Shown here: one piece after another, positions 37,628-46,863 of the stretch | Layout: each line of letters opens with the position of its first letter | How positions within the stretch are numbered: the stretch's first letter is position 1 | NCBI RefSeq assembly: GCF_002794255.1 | Contig: NZ_PGGW01000066.1 | Location: forward strand, 1-64,000 | Origin: Streptomyces carminius | GTDB lineage: Bacteria > Actinomycetota > Actinomycetes > Streptomycetales > Streptomycetaceae | DNA: 64,000 bases | Direction: 5' to 3' | Notes under the pieces: generated by a model | Seen by the model: only the letters and a program-made list of their open reading frames with translations | Databases searched by the model: none | What the model was told of the DNA's origin: nothing | Translations under genes and position numbers: made by a program

Positions 37628-38848
37628 ATGCACGAGCCGGCCGGTGACGGACCCGCGCGGCGGCTGGGAGCGGCCGTCGTGGGACTGGGCGGCGCGGTGG
37701 CCACGACGGCCGTGGCCGGCGTCGAACTGCTCAGGCTCGGCAGCTGCGGACCGGAGGGTCTGCCCCTGGCGGCGCGCGGCGACCTGGTGCCCTACGACGC
37801 CCTGGTCTTCGGCGGCTGGGACGTGTCCGCCGACGACCTGGCGAAGGCGGCCCACCTGCACGGCGTCCTGGACCCGGCCCAGATCGAGGCCGTGGCCCCC
37901 CGGATGCAGCAGCTGCGCCCCTGGCCGGCCGTCGCGGACCCGGCGTACTGCCGCGGGGTGACCGGGGCGAACGTCACGACGGCCGGCACCCCGCGCGAGC
38001 GGGCCGAACGGATCCGGGCGGACCTGCGGGGCTTCAGGACCGAGCAGGGCCTGGACACGGTGGTCGTGGTCAACCTGGCCTCCACCGAACGCCGCCCGGA
38101 CCCGGCCGCGCCGGCGCTCGCCTCCCCCGAGGCGTTCGAGGAGGCGCTCGACCGGGGGGACGAGGCCGTCACCCCGGCCATGGTGTACGCCTACGCGGCC
38201 CTGCGGGAGGGCATGCCGTACGTGAACTTCACCCCCAGCGTCGGGGCCGACGCGCCGGCCCTGACCGAGCTGGCCGAGCGGCTGGGGGTGCCGGTCGCCG
38301 GCAAGGACGGCAAGACCGGGCAGACCCTGCTCAAGACCGTGCTCGCTCCCGCGCTGCGCTCCCGCGCGCTGCGGGTGGAGGGCTGGTACTCCACCAATCT
38401 GCTGGGCAACCGGGACGGCCGGGCGCTGGAGGACCCGGACTCGCTGGCCAGCAAGACGGCCACCAAGGGCGCCGCGCTGGACGCCCTGCTGGGCTACCCG
38501 GTCGAGGACCATCTGGTCCGCATCGAGTACTACCGGCCGCGCGGGGACCGGAAGGAGGCGTGGGACAACGTCGATCTGGTGGGCTTCCTCGGCCACCGCA
38601 TGCAGCTGAAGATCGACTTCCTGTGCCGGGACTCCGTGCTGGCCGCGCCGCTGGTCCTGGAGCTCGTCCGGCTGCTCGCGGAGGCGCGGCGCCGGGGCGA
38701 GCGGGGGCCGCAGGAGCAGTTCGGGTTCTTCTTCAAGGCCCCGGCGACCCGCGACGGACGCGTGCCGGAGCACGCCCTGCACCGCCAGGAACGCCGGCTG
38801 CTGGAGTGGCTGGACCGCACCGGCGCGCCGGAGGTCGTACGGCCGTGA
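37628..38848 (+). CDS. ino1: Inositol-3-phosphate synthase
   Basis: 406 residues. The NAD-binding motif VVGLGGAVATTAVAG opens the protein; the catalytic half has VNFTPSVGADAP, AGKDGKTGQTLLKTVLAPA, EGWYSTNLLGNRDGRALEDP, SKTATKGA and EYYRPRGDRKEAWDNVD, all canonical. It turns glucose-6-phosphate into inositol-phosphate, using NAD as a recycled cofactor. It opens a nine-gene operon; its stop overlaps the next start by 4 bp (GTGA). Actinobacteria normally have another Ino1 for phosphatidylinositol and mycothiol, so this copy is likely devoted to the product of this cluster (inference). RBS GGGAGGCG precedes ATG 37628. Confidence 0.95.
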   Translation: MHEPAGDGPARRLGAAVVGLGGAVATTAVAGVELLRLGSCGPEGLPLAARGDLVPYDALVFGGWDVSADDLAKAAHLHGVLDPAQIEAVAPRMQQLRPWPAVADPAYCRGVTGANVTTAGTPRERAERIRADLRGFRTEQGLDTVVVVNLASTERRPDPAAPALASPEAFEEALDRGDEAVTPAMVYAYAALREGMPYVNFTPSVGADAPALTELAERLGVPVAGKDGKTGQTLLKTVLAPALRSRALRVEGWYSTNLLGNRDGRALEDPDSLASKTATKGAALDALLGYPVEDHLVRIEYYRPRGDRKEAWDNVDLVGFLGHRMQLKIDFLCRDSVLAAPLVLELVRLLAEARRRGERGPQEQFGFFFKAPATRDGRVPEHALHRQERRLLEWLDRTGAPEVVRP

Positions 38849-39858
38849 CGCACACCGCATCCCCGGCGGCGCGGGGCGCACCCGGAGAACCTCCCGCGGT
38901 GGTGCCGCGGCGGGCGCTGCGCGCCGCGGCACCGCTGTTCCGCGAGCTCGGCGACCTCAAGCGGGTACGCACCGCCGGATGCGCGGGCTCGGTCGCCGAG
39001 CGCTCCTTCCTGCGGGCCTGGACGGCGCTGGCCCGGGGCGCCGACCCCGGCGAGGTCGCCGCGGCCGAGTGCGCCGCCGCCGTGGCCGGCGCGCGCCTGG
39101 CCGGGGTGGACGGCCCGGTGCTGCGCCGCTGCGGGCTCGGCGAGCGGGAGGCCGCCGACGTGCTGCGGCGCTCGGTGGAGACGCACCGCGGCCGGCTGGA
39201 GCCGCGGACCCTGGACCGGCTGGCGGAGGCGCTGCCCGGCCTGGTGGCCGAGCCCTCCGGACCGTCCGGTGCCGACGGGGCGCCGCGGTTCGCGCGGGCC
39301 CTGTGCGCCCAGCCCCGGGCCGGCGCCACCTGCCCGGGACGCCCGCGGCTGATGGCCGAACCGGCCGAGAGCCACGGCGACCACTGCTGGGCCACCGCGG
39401 TCTGCGCGGCGCTGCTGGCCGACGCGTTCGGCGCCGATCCGGCGGACGCCTTCCTCCTCGGCCTCGCCCACCACCTGCACAACGCCGTCCTGCCCGACGC
39501 CGGGTTCGCCGGTGAGGAACTGCTGGGCGAGTATCTGCCCGGTATCACCGCCCGGCTGACCGACCGTGAGCTGGCCGGCCTGCCCCCCTCCCTCGCGGCC
39601 CGGCTGACCGCCCTGCTGGACGCCCGCGAGGAGACCGCGCGCCCGGCCTCCCGCGCCTTCCAGGCCGCCGACGTCCTGGACCGGGTGCTCCAGACGCACC
39701 ACCACGCGCGCGCCGCCGCCTTCACCGCCGAGCAGGCGCTGGGGGAGATGCGCCTGGTGCACGACTCCCCGGTGGCGGACTTCCACCACGCGGTGCTGGC
39801 CGCGGCGGGGCCGGGGGAGCCGGTGGGCCCCGGGGCGCCCGGACGGGAGTCCGGATGA
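38845..39858 (+). CDS. HD-domain hydrolase-like protein
   Basis: 337 residues. The C-terminal half (about 170-320) has an HD-type layout: AESHGDHCWATAVCAAL, LLGLAHHLHNAVLPDAGF in place of the classical HD pair, and FQAADVLDRVLQTHHH with a conserved Asp. The N-terminal half is helical and unlike anything I recognise. HD proteins hydrolyse phosphate esters or nucleotides. A phosphatase acting on an inositol-phosphate intermediate would fit the operon, but the metal ligands are not canonical and this is inference. The GTG start overlaps ino1 and its stop overlaps the next gene. Confidence 0.68.
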   Translation: MTHTASPAARGAPGEPPAVVPRRALRAAAPLFRELGDLKRVRTAGCAGSVAERSFLRAWTALARGADPGEVAAAECAAAVAGARLAGVDGPVLRRCGLGEREAADVLRRSVETHRGRLEPRTLDRLAEALPGLVAEPSGPSGADGAPRFARALCAQPRAGATCPGRPRLMAEPAESHGDHCWATAVCAALLADAFGADPADAFLLGLAHHLHNAVLPDAGFAGEELLGEYLPGITARLTDRELAGLPPSLAARLTALLDAREETARPASRAFQAADVLDRVLQTHHHARAAAFTAEQALGEMRLVHDSPVADFHHAVLAAAGPGEPVGPGAPGRESG

Positions 39859-41093
39859 GTGACACGGTGCGCGGCGAACCGGCAGCCCGGGAGACCGCCC
39901 GGGGGACCGCCCCGGAGACGGCCGGCCTGGTCAGTCCCGTCAACGGGGCGCCGCTGGTCCCCTGCGGTCCGGGCCTGCTGTCCGACGGGGAACGGCGCTG
40001 GCCGGTCGTCGCGGGCATCCCCTGGCTGCGCACCGGGCGTGAGGAGCTGCGCGAGCGGGCGGTCGGTCACCTCGCCCGCGGCGACGTCACCGGATCCGCG
40101 GTGGCGCTGCTCGCCGACGCCGACGACTGGTGGGACCGCCCGCCGCCGCCCGCCGGGCGGCTGCGCGCCGCGCTGGCCGCGCCCACCCTGCGCGAGGCGG
40201 TCCGGCTGCTGGACATGGGCCGGGTGGGGGACTACTTCCTGCACCGGTGGAGCGACCCGACCTGGCTGGCCGTCCTCGCCCTGACGGACCGCCATCCCCC
40301 CGGGGAGCTTCCGGTGCTGGAGCCCGCCTGCGGAGCGGGCCACCTGCTGCGCGAGCTGGCGCTGCGCGGGCACCGCGAGGTGACGGGGATCGACGTCGTC
40401 TTCGCCAAGCTGTGGCTGGCCCGGCGCTTCGTCGCCCCCACCGCCCGGCTGATCTGCGCGGACCTCACCGCACCCTGGCCGCTCCTGCCGCGCGGCCCGG
40501 CGTACGTGGCGTGCCACGACGCGCTGTACTTCCTGCCGGACAAGCACCGGGTCGTCCACCGCGCCTGCCTGCGTGCCGACCGCGACGGCGGCGGCGCCGT
40601 CGTCCTGGGGCACTGCCACAACGCCCTGGTACCGGGCCAGGGCGCGGGACTTCCGCTGGACCCGGCCGGCTGGCGGTCGCTGCTGCCGCACGCCCTGTGC
40701 TACGACGACGCCGAACTGACCCGGGCCGCGCTGGAGGGAACCGCCCCCGCCCCCCGGTCCGTACGGGAGCTGGCCGGCAGCGCGGCGCTGGCCCTGGTGG
40801 ACGCCCCGGCCCCGCCGCCCGTCCACCACCGCCCCGGCAGGCTCCTGCGGCCCGTCCCGGGGCGCCCCCTGCGGCTCAACCCCCTCTACCGCGCCGGACG
40901 GCGGCACTGGCCGGGGGAGCGCTGGCGGGCCGAGTACGCGGTGGCCTCCCCGGTCGGCGCCGCCGACTACCTGCCCGAGCGCGTACGGCTGTCCGAGGAC
41001 GTGCTCGCCGACGCCCGGGCCGGCCGTCCGACCCCCGAGGTGCTGGAGTACGCCCGCCGCCGGGTGCTGCTGGACCTGCCGGAGCGGTGGTGA
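39855..41093 (+). CDS. SAM-dependent methyltransferase with Trm112-like N-terminus
   Basis: 412 residues. The first about 60 residues look like a Trm112/UPF0434 module (LVSPVNGAPLVPC, RRWPVVAGIPWLR) without the zinc Cys. The SAM-binding core follows with LEPACGAGHLLRELALRG, VTGIDVVFAKLWLARR and CHDALYFLPD. About 130 residues after the core contain no motif I can name. The likely substrate is an intermediate of the operon. ATG 39855 overlaps the HD gene by 4 bp. Confidence 0.78.
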   Translation: MSDTVRGEPAARETARGTAPETAGLVSPVNGAPLVPCGPGLLSDGERRWPVVAGIPWLRTGREELRERAVGHLARGDVTGSAVALLADADDWWDRPPPPAGRLRAALAAPTLREAVRLLDMGRVGDYFLHRWSDPTWLAVLALTDRHPPGELPVLEPACGAGHLLRELALRGHREVTGIDVVFAKLWLARRFVAPTARLICADLTAPWPLLPRGPAYVACHDALYFLPDKHRVVHRACLRADRDGGGAVVLGHCHNALVPGQGAGLPLDPAGWRSLLPHALCYDDAELTRAALEGTAPAPRSVRELAGSAALALVDAPAPPPVHHRPGRLLRPVPGRPLRLNPLYRAGRRHWPGERWRAEYAVASPVGAADYLPERVRLSEDVLADARAGRPTPEVLEYARRRVLLDLPERW

Positions 41094-42289
41094 GCGCGGT
41101 GCGGCCCGCCGGACGGCGGGCACTGGGGGAGAGCCGACCCGGTCGGGACGACGGGGCCGGCAGGGCCGGCTGCGCCTGGGGAATCGCAGGCTGCGGCTGG
41201 GTGGCCCGGGACCACTTCCTGCCCGGACTGCTCCAGGCCGCCCGCAGGCATCCGGCCGCGCCCCCGCGGCTGGTCGCGGCGGCCGACCCCGACCCGGCCG
41301 CCGCCGCCCGGCTGGCGCGACGGGCACCCGGCGCGAGCACCGCCGCGGACACCGGGGAGCTGCTGGCCGGGCACCGGCCCGACGCGGTGTACGTCGCCGT
41401 GCCCAACCACGCCCACCGCCGGGTCGTCGAGGAGGTCGCCGCCGCCGGGACGCCGGTGCTGTGCGAGAAGCCGCTGGCGGCGGACCTCGCCGACGCCGAG
41501 GCGCTGGTCGCGGCCTGCCGCCGGGCGGGCGTGCTCGCGGGCACCGCCTACGACCAGCGCTTCCATCCGGCCCACCGGGCCGCGGCGGACCTGGTGGCCG
41601 CCGGGGAGCTGGGCACGGTCACCGCGGTGCGGATCGTCTACGGCTGCTGGCTGCCGCCCGCCTGGTCACCGGACGGCCGCCGGTACGACAACTGGCGCGC
41701 GGACCCGGCGCGCGCCGGCGGCGGCGCGCTGCTCGATCTCGCCCCGCACGGCCTGGACCTGGTGGGGGTACTGCTCGGCGGGGACGACGTGGAGCAGCTG
41801 GCGGCCGTGACGCAGCGCCGGGTGCACCCCTACCCGGTCGACGACGGAGCCGCACTGGCCGGCCTCACCCGCGGTGGGGTCCTCTTCGGCGCGCATGTCG
41901 CCTACAACATCCCCGAGGCCCCCGGCACACCGCCGCGCCGCAGGCTGGAGATCACCGGCACCCGCGGCACACTGACCGCGCTCGACACCCTCGGGCAGGA
42001 ACCCGGCGGAACGGTGAGGCTGACCGGCGCCCGCGGCGGCCCGCCGGCACCGGTGCGCTTCGACACCTCGCTGTCGCCCTTCACCCGCCAGATCGAGGAG
42101 TTCTCGGCGGCCGTGGCGGCCACCGCGGCCGGCGTCCCGCCGGAGCTCGCCTGGCCGTGGCCGCTGGAGCGGGACCTGGCCCTGCACCGCCTGCTGCTCA
42201 CGGCCCTGGACCGCACGGGCACCGCGCTCCCGCCGCCGGCGCCCGCGGGGCCGGAGCCGCCGCACACCGCCCCGGAGGGCGTCCGATGA
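41090..42289 (+). CDS. Gfo/Idh/MocA-family oxidoreductase
   Basis: 399 residues. Rossmann motif GIAGCGWVARDHFLPG (about residues 32-47), the AVPNHAHRRVVEEVAAAG loop, the catalytic CEKPLA (Lys of the EKP motif) and AYDQRFHPAH; the C-terminal part has PHGLDLVGVLLGG, giving the expected His. Members oxidise hydroxyls of sugars and inositols, including inositol 2-dehydrogenase. In an operon headed by ino1 an inositol or pseudo-sugar substrate is plausible. GTG 41090 overlaps the methyltransferase by 4 bp. Confidence 0.9.
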   Translation: MSAVRPAGRRALGESRPGRDDGAGRAGCAWGIAGCGWVARDHFLPGLLQAARRHPAAPPRLVAAADPDPAAAARLARRAPGASTAADTGELLAGHRPDAVYVAVPNHAHRRVVEEVAAAGTPVLCEKPLAADLADAEALVAACRRAGVLAGTAYDQRFHPAHRAAADLVAAGELGTVTAVRIVYGCWLPPAWSPDGRRYDNWRADPARAGGGALLDLAPHGLDLVGVLLGGDDVEQLAAVTQRRVHPYPVDDGAALAGLTRGGVLFGAHVAYNIPEAPGTPPRRRLEITGTRGTLTALDTLGQEPGGTVRLTGARGGPPAPVRFDTSLSPFTRQIEEFSAAVAATAAGVPPELAWPWPLERDLALHRLLLTALDRTGTALPPPAPAGPEPPHTAPEGVR

Positions 42290-43116
42290 CCCTGCGCCCG
42301 TACGCCTGCGCCGGCTGCGGCCACTGGCAGCGCTGGTTCGCCCCGCCGCCCGACTGCCCCGTCTGCCGCGACGTGCGCAACGCCCTGCCCGCGGACGGCT
42401 GGGAGCTGCCGGCGGAGAAGTCGGTGGCCGACCGGCTCGCCACCCGCCGGTACCGGCCGGTGGAGGGGATCACCGGGTTCACCACCGATCCGCCCTTCGG
42501 GCTGGGGTCCACCGGCTGGCTGATCGGGACGCCGGAGGGCAACGTCGGCTGGGAGGCCGCGCCGTACTACCCGCCCGACGCGCTGGCCGAGATCCGGGCG
42601 CTGGGCGGCATCGCCCGGCTGGGCGCCAGCCATGTGCACGGCTACGGGGCGCTGTGGCAGCTCCAGGAGCGGTTCGACCCGCCCGTCGTCGCCGTCGGGG
42701 TGGCGGACCTGGAGTGGACGAAGGCCTTCCGGGTGACCTGGCCCGTGGATGAGGAGCTGGAACTGGCCCGGGGCCTGACGATGTACCGCACCGGCGGTCA
42801 CTTCCCCGGCCACTGCGTGCTCCACGACGCGGAGCGGGGAATCCTGTTCTGCGGGGACGCGCTCAAGGTCGATCTGGACGGCGGCGGCGCCCCGCGCGCC
42901 CTGTCCTGCCACAAGGCCTACCACGCCCGGATCCCGCTCTCGCACGCCGAACTGCGCGTCTACCGGGAGGTGATCGGCCGGCTGGACTTCCACGCGGTGG
43001 CCACCCCCTTCGAGTTCGCCGCGCCGGTGACCACCGAGGACGTGCTGCGCCTGTTCGACCGGCAGCTGTCCGGACAGCCCGGCACGGCGCCCGTACCGTT
43101 GGAGGACCTGCGGTGA
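42286..43116 (+). CDS. Metallo-beta-lactamase-fold protein with N-terminal zinc ribbon
   Basis: 276 residues. Cys8, Cys11, Cys24 and Cys27 (CAGC...CPVC) form a rubredoxin-like zinc ribbon. The body follows the MBL pattern but with altered ligands: SHVHGYG (115-121) in place of HxHxDH, GGHFPGHCVL with His176, and LFCGDAL with Asp191. The last His of the family is not seen. It may bind one metal or act as a redox or scaffold protein. It is coupled to the oxidoreductase before it and the YcaO gene after it by 4-bp overlaps. Confidence 0.82.
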   Translation: MTLRPYACAGCGHWQRWFAPPPDCPVCRDVRNALPADGWELPAEKSVADRLATRRYRPVEGITGFTTDPPFGLGSTGWLIGTPEGNVGWEAAPYYPPDALAEIRALGGIARLGASHVHGYGALWQLQERFDPPVVAVGVADLEWTKAFRVTWPVDEELELARGLTMYRTGGHFPGHCVLHDAERGILFCGDALKVDLDGGGAPRALSCHKAYHARIPLSHAELRVYREVIGRLDFHAVATPFEFAAPVTTEDVLRLFDRQLSGQPGTAPVPLEDLR

Positions 43117-44645
43117 GCACCGAAGCGAACACCGAAGCGAACACCGACACGAGCGCCGAAGCGGGAACCGGGGAGGGCACCGGGCGGAACGCCGCGGTCC
43201 GCGCCTACCGCCGGGCCCTGGGCCCCGGCCGCTGCGGCGACTTCGACATCGGCGCCCTGGACCGCACCGGCGTCCCCGTCGTCTCGGCCGACCACACCGA
43301 CCCCGCGGGGAGGCGCCACGCGGCCTGCGGCTACGGCGCCGCCCCGGAACAGGCCCGCACCGGTGCCTACGGCGAGCTCGCCGAGGAGGTCCTGCCCGCC
43401 CGCCGGCTGGCCGCCCTGCCGCGCCGCCTGGCCTCCTACGCGGAGCTGGTGCGCGAACGCGGCCGCGACCGGGTCGCCGACCCCGTCTCCCTGACCCTGC
43501 CCGCCGGTGCCGGCTACACCGACGACCGCCCCCTGGAGTGGGTCCCCCTCCGGCGGCTGCGCACCGGCGAGGAGGTGCTGGTGCCCGCCGAGTTCGCCGC
43601 CTCCGACCCCGGCGACCTGCCCGGCGGCCCCCCGCCGGGCGGTTGGCTGACCACTCCGGTCACCAACGGGCTGGGCGCCGGCGACACGCGCGAGCGCGCC
43701 CTGTCCCACGCCCTGCTGGAGATCCTCCAGCGCGACGGGAACGCCACCGCGCACCGGGCGATGGACCGGGGTGTGGTGATCGAGCCGGACGAGGTGGCCG
43801 ATCCCGTCACCCGGCGGGTGCTCGACCGGCTGCGGTCGGCGGGTGTGACGGTCCTGCCCAAGCTGGCCTCCACCGCCTTCGGCATGGCCGACGTCCATGT
43901 GGTCGGCACCGACGCCGACCCCGCGGCGCCGCCCCTGGTGCTCACCGCCTGCGGCGAGGCCGCCCACCCGGACCGGGAGACGGCGCTGCGCAAGGCGGTG
44001 CTGGAGTACGCCTCCTCCCGGGTCCGCAAGATCTTCTTCCACGGTCCGCTGGAGACGGCCGCCCGGGTCGCCCCGCCCGGCTACCTGGAGCGCGAGCTGT
44101 CCGCGCCCGTGCCCGCCCAGGAGCCGCGGGCCCTGGCGGCGATGGCGGCCTGGACGGCGATGGACGCCGCGGGGCTGCGGGCCCTGCTGGAGCCGGCCGT
44201 GCTGGCACGGCGCTCCACCGTGCCCTTCTCCGCGCTGCCCACCGTGGCGGCGGGCGCCCTGGCGGACCCCGCCGTGCTCCTGGCGGACCTGCTGGAGCGG
44301 CTCGCGGACTTCGACGTGCTGGTGCTGGAGACGGGTGGGCCGGAGGCGTGGGCGGTCAAGGTACTGGTGCCCGGCACGGAGGTGGAGACCATGTCGTACG
44401 GACGCGTCGGCGAACGCGGTGTGCGGCGGCTGCTGGAGCGCGGGTCGGAGCTGGCCGGGCTGGGCCCGCCACCCGGGCCCGGGGCGCGGCCGGTGCACCT
44501 GCGGCCGGAGGCGCGCGAGCGGCTGGGCGGTCCGGCCTGGTTCGACGCGGCGGCCGCCCGGCGGCTGGTGGGGCCGCTGTACCCGCTCTACCGCGAGCCC
44601 GCCCGGCACGCGGTGGCCCGGCTGGCGGCCGGAGGCGCGCGGTGA
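43113..44645 (+). CDS. YcaO-domain ATP-dependent enzyme
   Basis: 510 residues. After a repetitive Glu/Thr/Ala N-terminus, the three ATP-binding motifs of YcaO are present: AYGELAEEVLPAR (85-97), NGLGAGDTRERALSHALLEI (185-204, followed by LQRD) and ALRKAVLEYASSR (291-303). YcaO enzymes activate amide backbones for azoline, thioamide or amidine formation; some act outside peptide natural products. The Pro-rich C-terminus typical of azoline-forming YcaO is missing, no E1/ocin-ThiF partner is nearby, and no precursor peptide fits between these overlapping genes. A small-molecule substrate is therefore likely, by inference. Confidence 0.88.
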   Translation: MSTEANTEANTDTSAEAGTGEGTGRNAAVRAYRRALGPGRCGDFDIGALDRTGVPVVSADHTDPAGRRHAACGYGAAPEQARTGAYGELAEEVLPARRLAALPRRLASYAELVRERGRDRVADPVSLTLPAGAGYTDDRPLEWVPLRRLRTGEEVLVPAEFAASDPGDLPGGPPPGGWLTTPVTNGLGAGDTRERALSHALLEILQRDGNATAHRAMDRGVVIEPDEVADPVTRRVLDRLRSAGVTVLPKLASTAFGMADVHVVGTDADPAAPPLVLTACGEAAHPDRETALRKAVLEYASSRVRKIFFHGPLETAARVAPPGYLERELSAPVPAQEPRALAAMAAWTAMDAAGLRALLEPAVLARRSTVPFSALPTVAAGALADPAVLLADLLERLADFDVLVLETGGPEAWAVKVLVPGTEVETMSYGRVGERGVRRLLERGSELAGLGPPPGPGARPVHLRPEARERLGGPAWFDAAAARRLVGPLYPLYREPARHAVARLAAGGAR

Positions 44646-45589
44646 GCGCGGCGGGCGGCCTGCGCTACGCCTACAACACCAACGGGATGACCTCCCACCG
44701 GCTGGCGGACGCCCTGGCCCTGCTGGCGGACAGCGGCTACGACGGGGTGGCGCTCACCGTGGACGTGGCCCACCACGACCCCTTCGCCCCCGGCCTGGCC
44801 GCCCGTACCGCCGCGCTGGCCCGCCGGCTGGACCGGCTGGGCCTGGCCGTCACCGTGGAGACCGGTGCCCGCTTCCTGCTGGACCCCCGGCGCAAGCACG
44901 AGCCGACCCTGGTCACCGCCGACCCCGCGGGACGGGCCCGCCGGCTGGCGTTCCTGCGGCTGTGCGCGGACATCGCCGCGGACCTCGGTGGCGAGGCGGT
45001 GTCGTTCTGGGCGGGCGTGCCGGCCCCCGGCACGGACGCGTCCCCGGGCGGGACGGCCTGGCGGCACCTGGTGGAAGGGACGCGCGCGGTCGTCGAGTAC
45101 GCGGCCGGGCGCGGGGTGACGGCGGCCTTCGAGCCCGAGCCGGGGATGCTGGTGCAGGACTGCGCGGACTGGCACCGGCTGGCCGCCGAGGTGCCCGGGC
45201 TGCGGCTGGCCCTGGACACCGGTCACTGCCTGGTGACCGGGGCCCTGTCGCCGCCGGACGCGGTCCGGGCCCACGCCCGCGAGCTGGGCGCGGTCGCCGT
45301 GGAGGACATGCCGCGCGGCCGTCACGAGCACCGCGCCCCGGGTGAGGGGGACATGGACCTGCCCGCCGTGCTCGGGGCGCTGCGCGCCGTGGGGTACGGC
45401 GGGCTTGTCTCCCTGGAACTGTCCCGCGACGCCCACCGCGCCGACACCCTGGTGCCCGCCGCGCTGGCGGCCCTGCGCCGCGCCGAGGCCCGCGCCCCCG
45501 CGCGGACCGGGGCGGACACCGCTCCGGCCGGCACCCCGGACACCGCCCCGGACACCGCCGTGGCCACCGCTCCGGAGGGGGCCCGATGA
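44642..45589 (+). CDS. Sugar phosphate isomerase/epimerase-like TIM-barrel protein
   Basis: 315 residues of AP-endonuclease-2/xylose-isomerase-like fold: YAYNTNGM at the first strand, TVETGARFLLDP, AFEPEPGML (Glu ligand), LALDTGHC (Asp and His), RHEHRAPGEGDMDLP and LVSLELSRDAHRAD. Relatives include inositol catabolic IolE/IolI and EboE-like proteins. About 35 C-terminal residues are Ala/Thr/Pro-rich. GTG 44642 overlaps the YcaO stop by 4 bp. An isomerisation or dehydration of an inositol-derived ketone would fit its neighbours. Confidence 0.85.
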   Translation: MSAAGGLRYAYNTNGMTSHRLADALALLADSGYDGVALTVDVAHHDPFAPGLAARTAALARRLDRLGLAVTVETGARFLLDPRRKHEPTLVTADPAGRARRLAFLRLCADIAADLGGEAVSFWAGVPAPGTDASPGGTAWRHLVEGTRAVVEYAAGRGVTAAFEPEPGMLVQDCADWHRLAAEVPGLRLALDTGHCLVTGALSPPDAVRAHARELGAVAVEDMPRGRHEHRAPGEGDMDLPAVLGALRAVGYGGLVSLELSRDAHRADTLVPAALAALRRAEARAPARTGADTAPAGTPDTAPDTAVATAPEGAR

Positions 45590-46863
45590 GGATCTGCTTC
45601 GTCTCGCGGCGCTACTGGCCCGCCGTGTCGGGGATGAGCGCCTACGCGGAGAACCTGCTGCGCGCCCTGACCGCCGCCGGACACGAGGTCACCCTGGTGG
45701 CCCAGTACCGCGGCGACCGGGCGGGCCGGGCCGTCTACGGCGGCGGCCCGCCACCGCCCGGACGAGTGCCCGAGGGCGTGCGTCTGGTGGCGCTGGAGTC
45801 GGTGGGGGAGCAGGCCGTCAACCGCGGCCGACCGGCCGACTTCGAGGCCGATGTGGCGGCCCTGCGCGAGACGGTGGCCGCGCTGCACCAACGGGCCCCG
45901 CTGGACGTGGTGCACGCCCAGTACGGCTATCCGCCGGGACTGGCCGCGCTGGAGGCCTCCTACCTGCTGGGCGTCCCGGCCGTGGTCTCCGTCCAGGGCG
46001 GTGACGGGCACTGGGTCGGCACCTGCTGCGGCACCCACCGCGCGGCCATCCGGCGGGTCCTGCGCGAGGCCCCGGCCCTGCTGATCGGCTCCCGGTCCTT
46101 CGCGGCCGAGGTCGCCGAGCGCCACCGCGTCCCGGCCGGGCGCTTCACCGTGGTGCCCGGCGCCACCGACACCGCTCTCTTCCGCCCCCGGCCCGGCCGG
46201 GAGCCGGGCGCGGCGGGCGAGGTGCCGGTGCTGCTGTACCACGGCCGGATCGACGCCCGCAAAGGCGTCTTCGAGCTGCTGGAGGCGGTACGGCTGCTGC
46301 TCGCCCGGGGCAGGCGGCTGCGGCTGCTGGTCTCGGGCACCGGCCCGGACGCGGACGCCGTGGCCCGCCGGGCGCGGGAGCCGGAGCTGGCCGCCGCCGT
46401 GGAGGTGCTGGGCCCGGCCGGCTACCACGAGGCCCCGGCCGTGTACCACCGGGGAGACGTGTTCGTGAGCCCCACCTGGGCGGAGGGCTTCTCCAACACC
46501 ATCCTGGAGGCCATGGCCACGGGCCTGCCGGTGGTCTCCACCCGGACGGTCGGGGTGGTGGACTGCGTACGGGACGGTGTGAACGGGCTGCTGGTCCCGC
46601 CCCGCGACCCGGCCGCGCTGGCGGACGCCGTCGGCAGGCTGCTCGACGACCCGCCGCTGCGGGGCGCCCTGGCCCGCGCCGCGCTGGACCAGGTGCGGCG
46701 GCAGTGGTCCTGGCCGGTGGCCGCGGCGCGCATCGGCGCGGTCTACGAGCGGGTCCTCGGCGACTGGACCCCGCCCCGGCCCCCCGGCGCCGGGATCCCC
46801 GCCCGGGTGGTGGGGAGCGCCGACCCGGCCTGCCGGTTCCGCCGGGCCCCGCACCTGCTGTGA
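45586..46863 (+). CDS. Family 4 glycosyltransferase (MshA-like organisation)
   Basis: 425 residues in GT-B fold: N-terminal CFVSRRYWPAVSGMSAYAENLL, inter-domain VVPGATDTALFRP, donor-site region YHGRIDARKGVFELLEAV and the GT4 motif EGFSNTILEAMATGLPVVST. The closest functional parallel in Actinobacteria is MshA, which joins GlcNAc to inositol phosphate in mycothiol synthesis; with ino1 and PIG-L in the operon the parallel is suggestive but the acceptor is unknown. ATG 45586 overlaps the previous stop by 4 bp. Confidence 0.9.
   Translation: MRICFVSRRYWPAVSGMSAYAENLLRALTAAGHEVTLVAQYRGDRAGRAVYGGGPPPPGRVPEGVRLVALESVGEQAVNRGRPADFEADVAALRETVAALHQRAPLDVVHAQYGYPPGLAALEASYLLGVPAVVSVQGGDGHWVGTCCGTHRAAIRRVLREAPALLIGSRSFAAEVAERHRVPAGRFTVVPGATDTALFRPRPGREPGAAGEVPVLLYHGRIDARKGVFELLEAVRLLLARGRRLRLLVSGTGPDADAVARRAREPELAAAVEVLGPAGYHEAPAVYHRGDVFVSPTWAEGFSNTILEAMATGLPVVSTRTVGVVDCVRDGVNGLLVPPRDPAALADAVGRLLDDPPLRGALARAALDQVRRQWSWPVAAARIGAVYERVLGDWTPPRPPGAGIPARVVGSADPACRFRRAPHLL

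Noticed and set aside
38733-41327. 864-codon minus-strand open frame in the inositol operon
   Set aside because: Antisense shadow of three overlapping real genes.
42280-44650. Precursor peptide for the YcaO
   Set aside because: Neighbouring genes overlap by 4 bp and no short frame with a leader-core pattern and ribosome site is seen.
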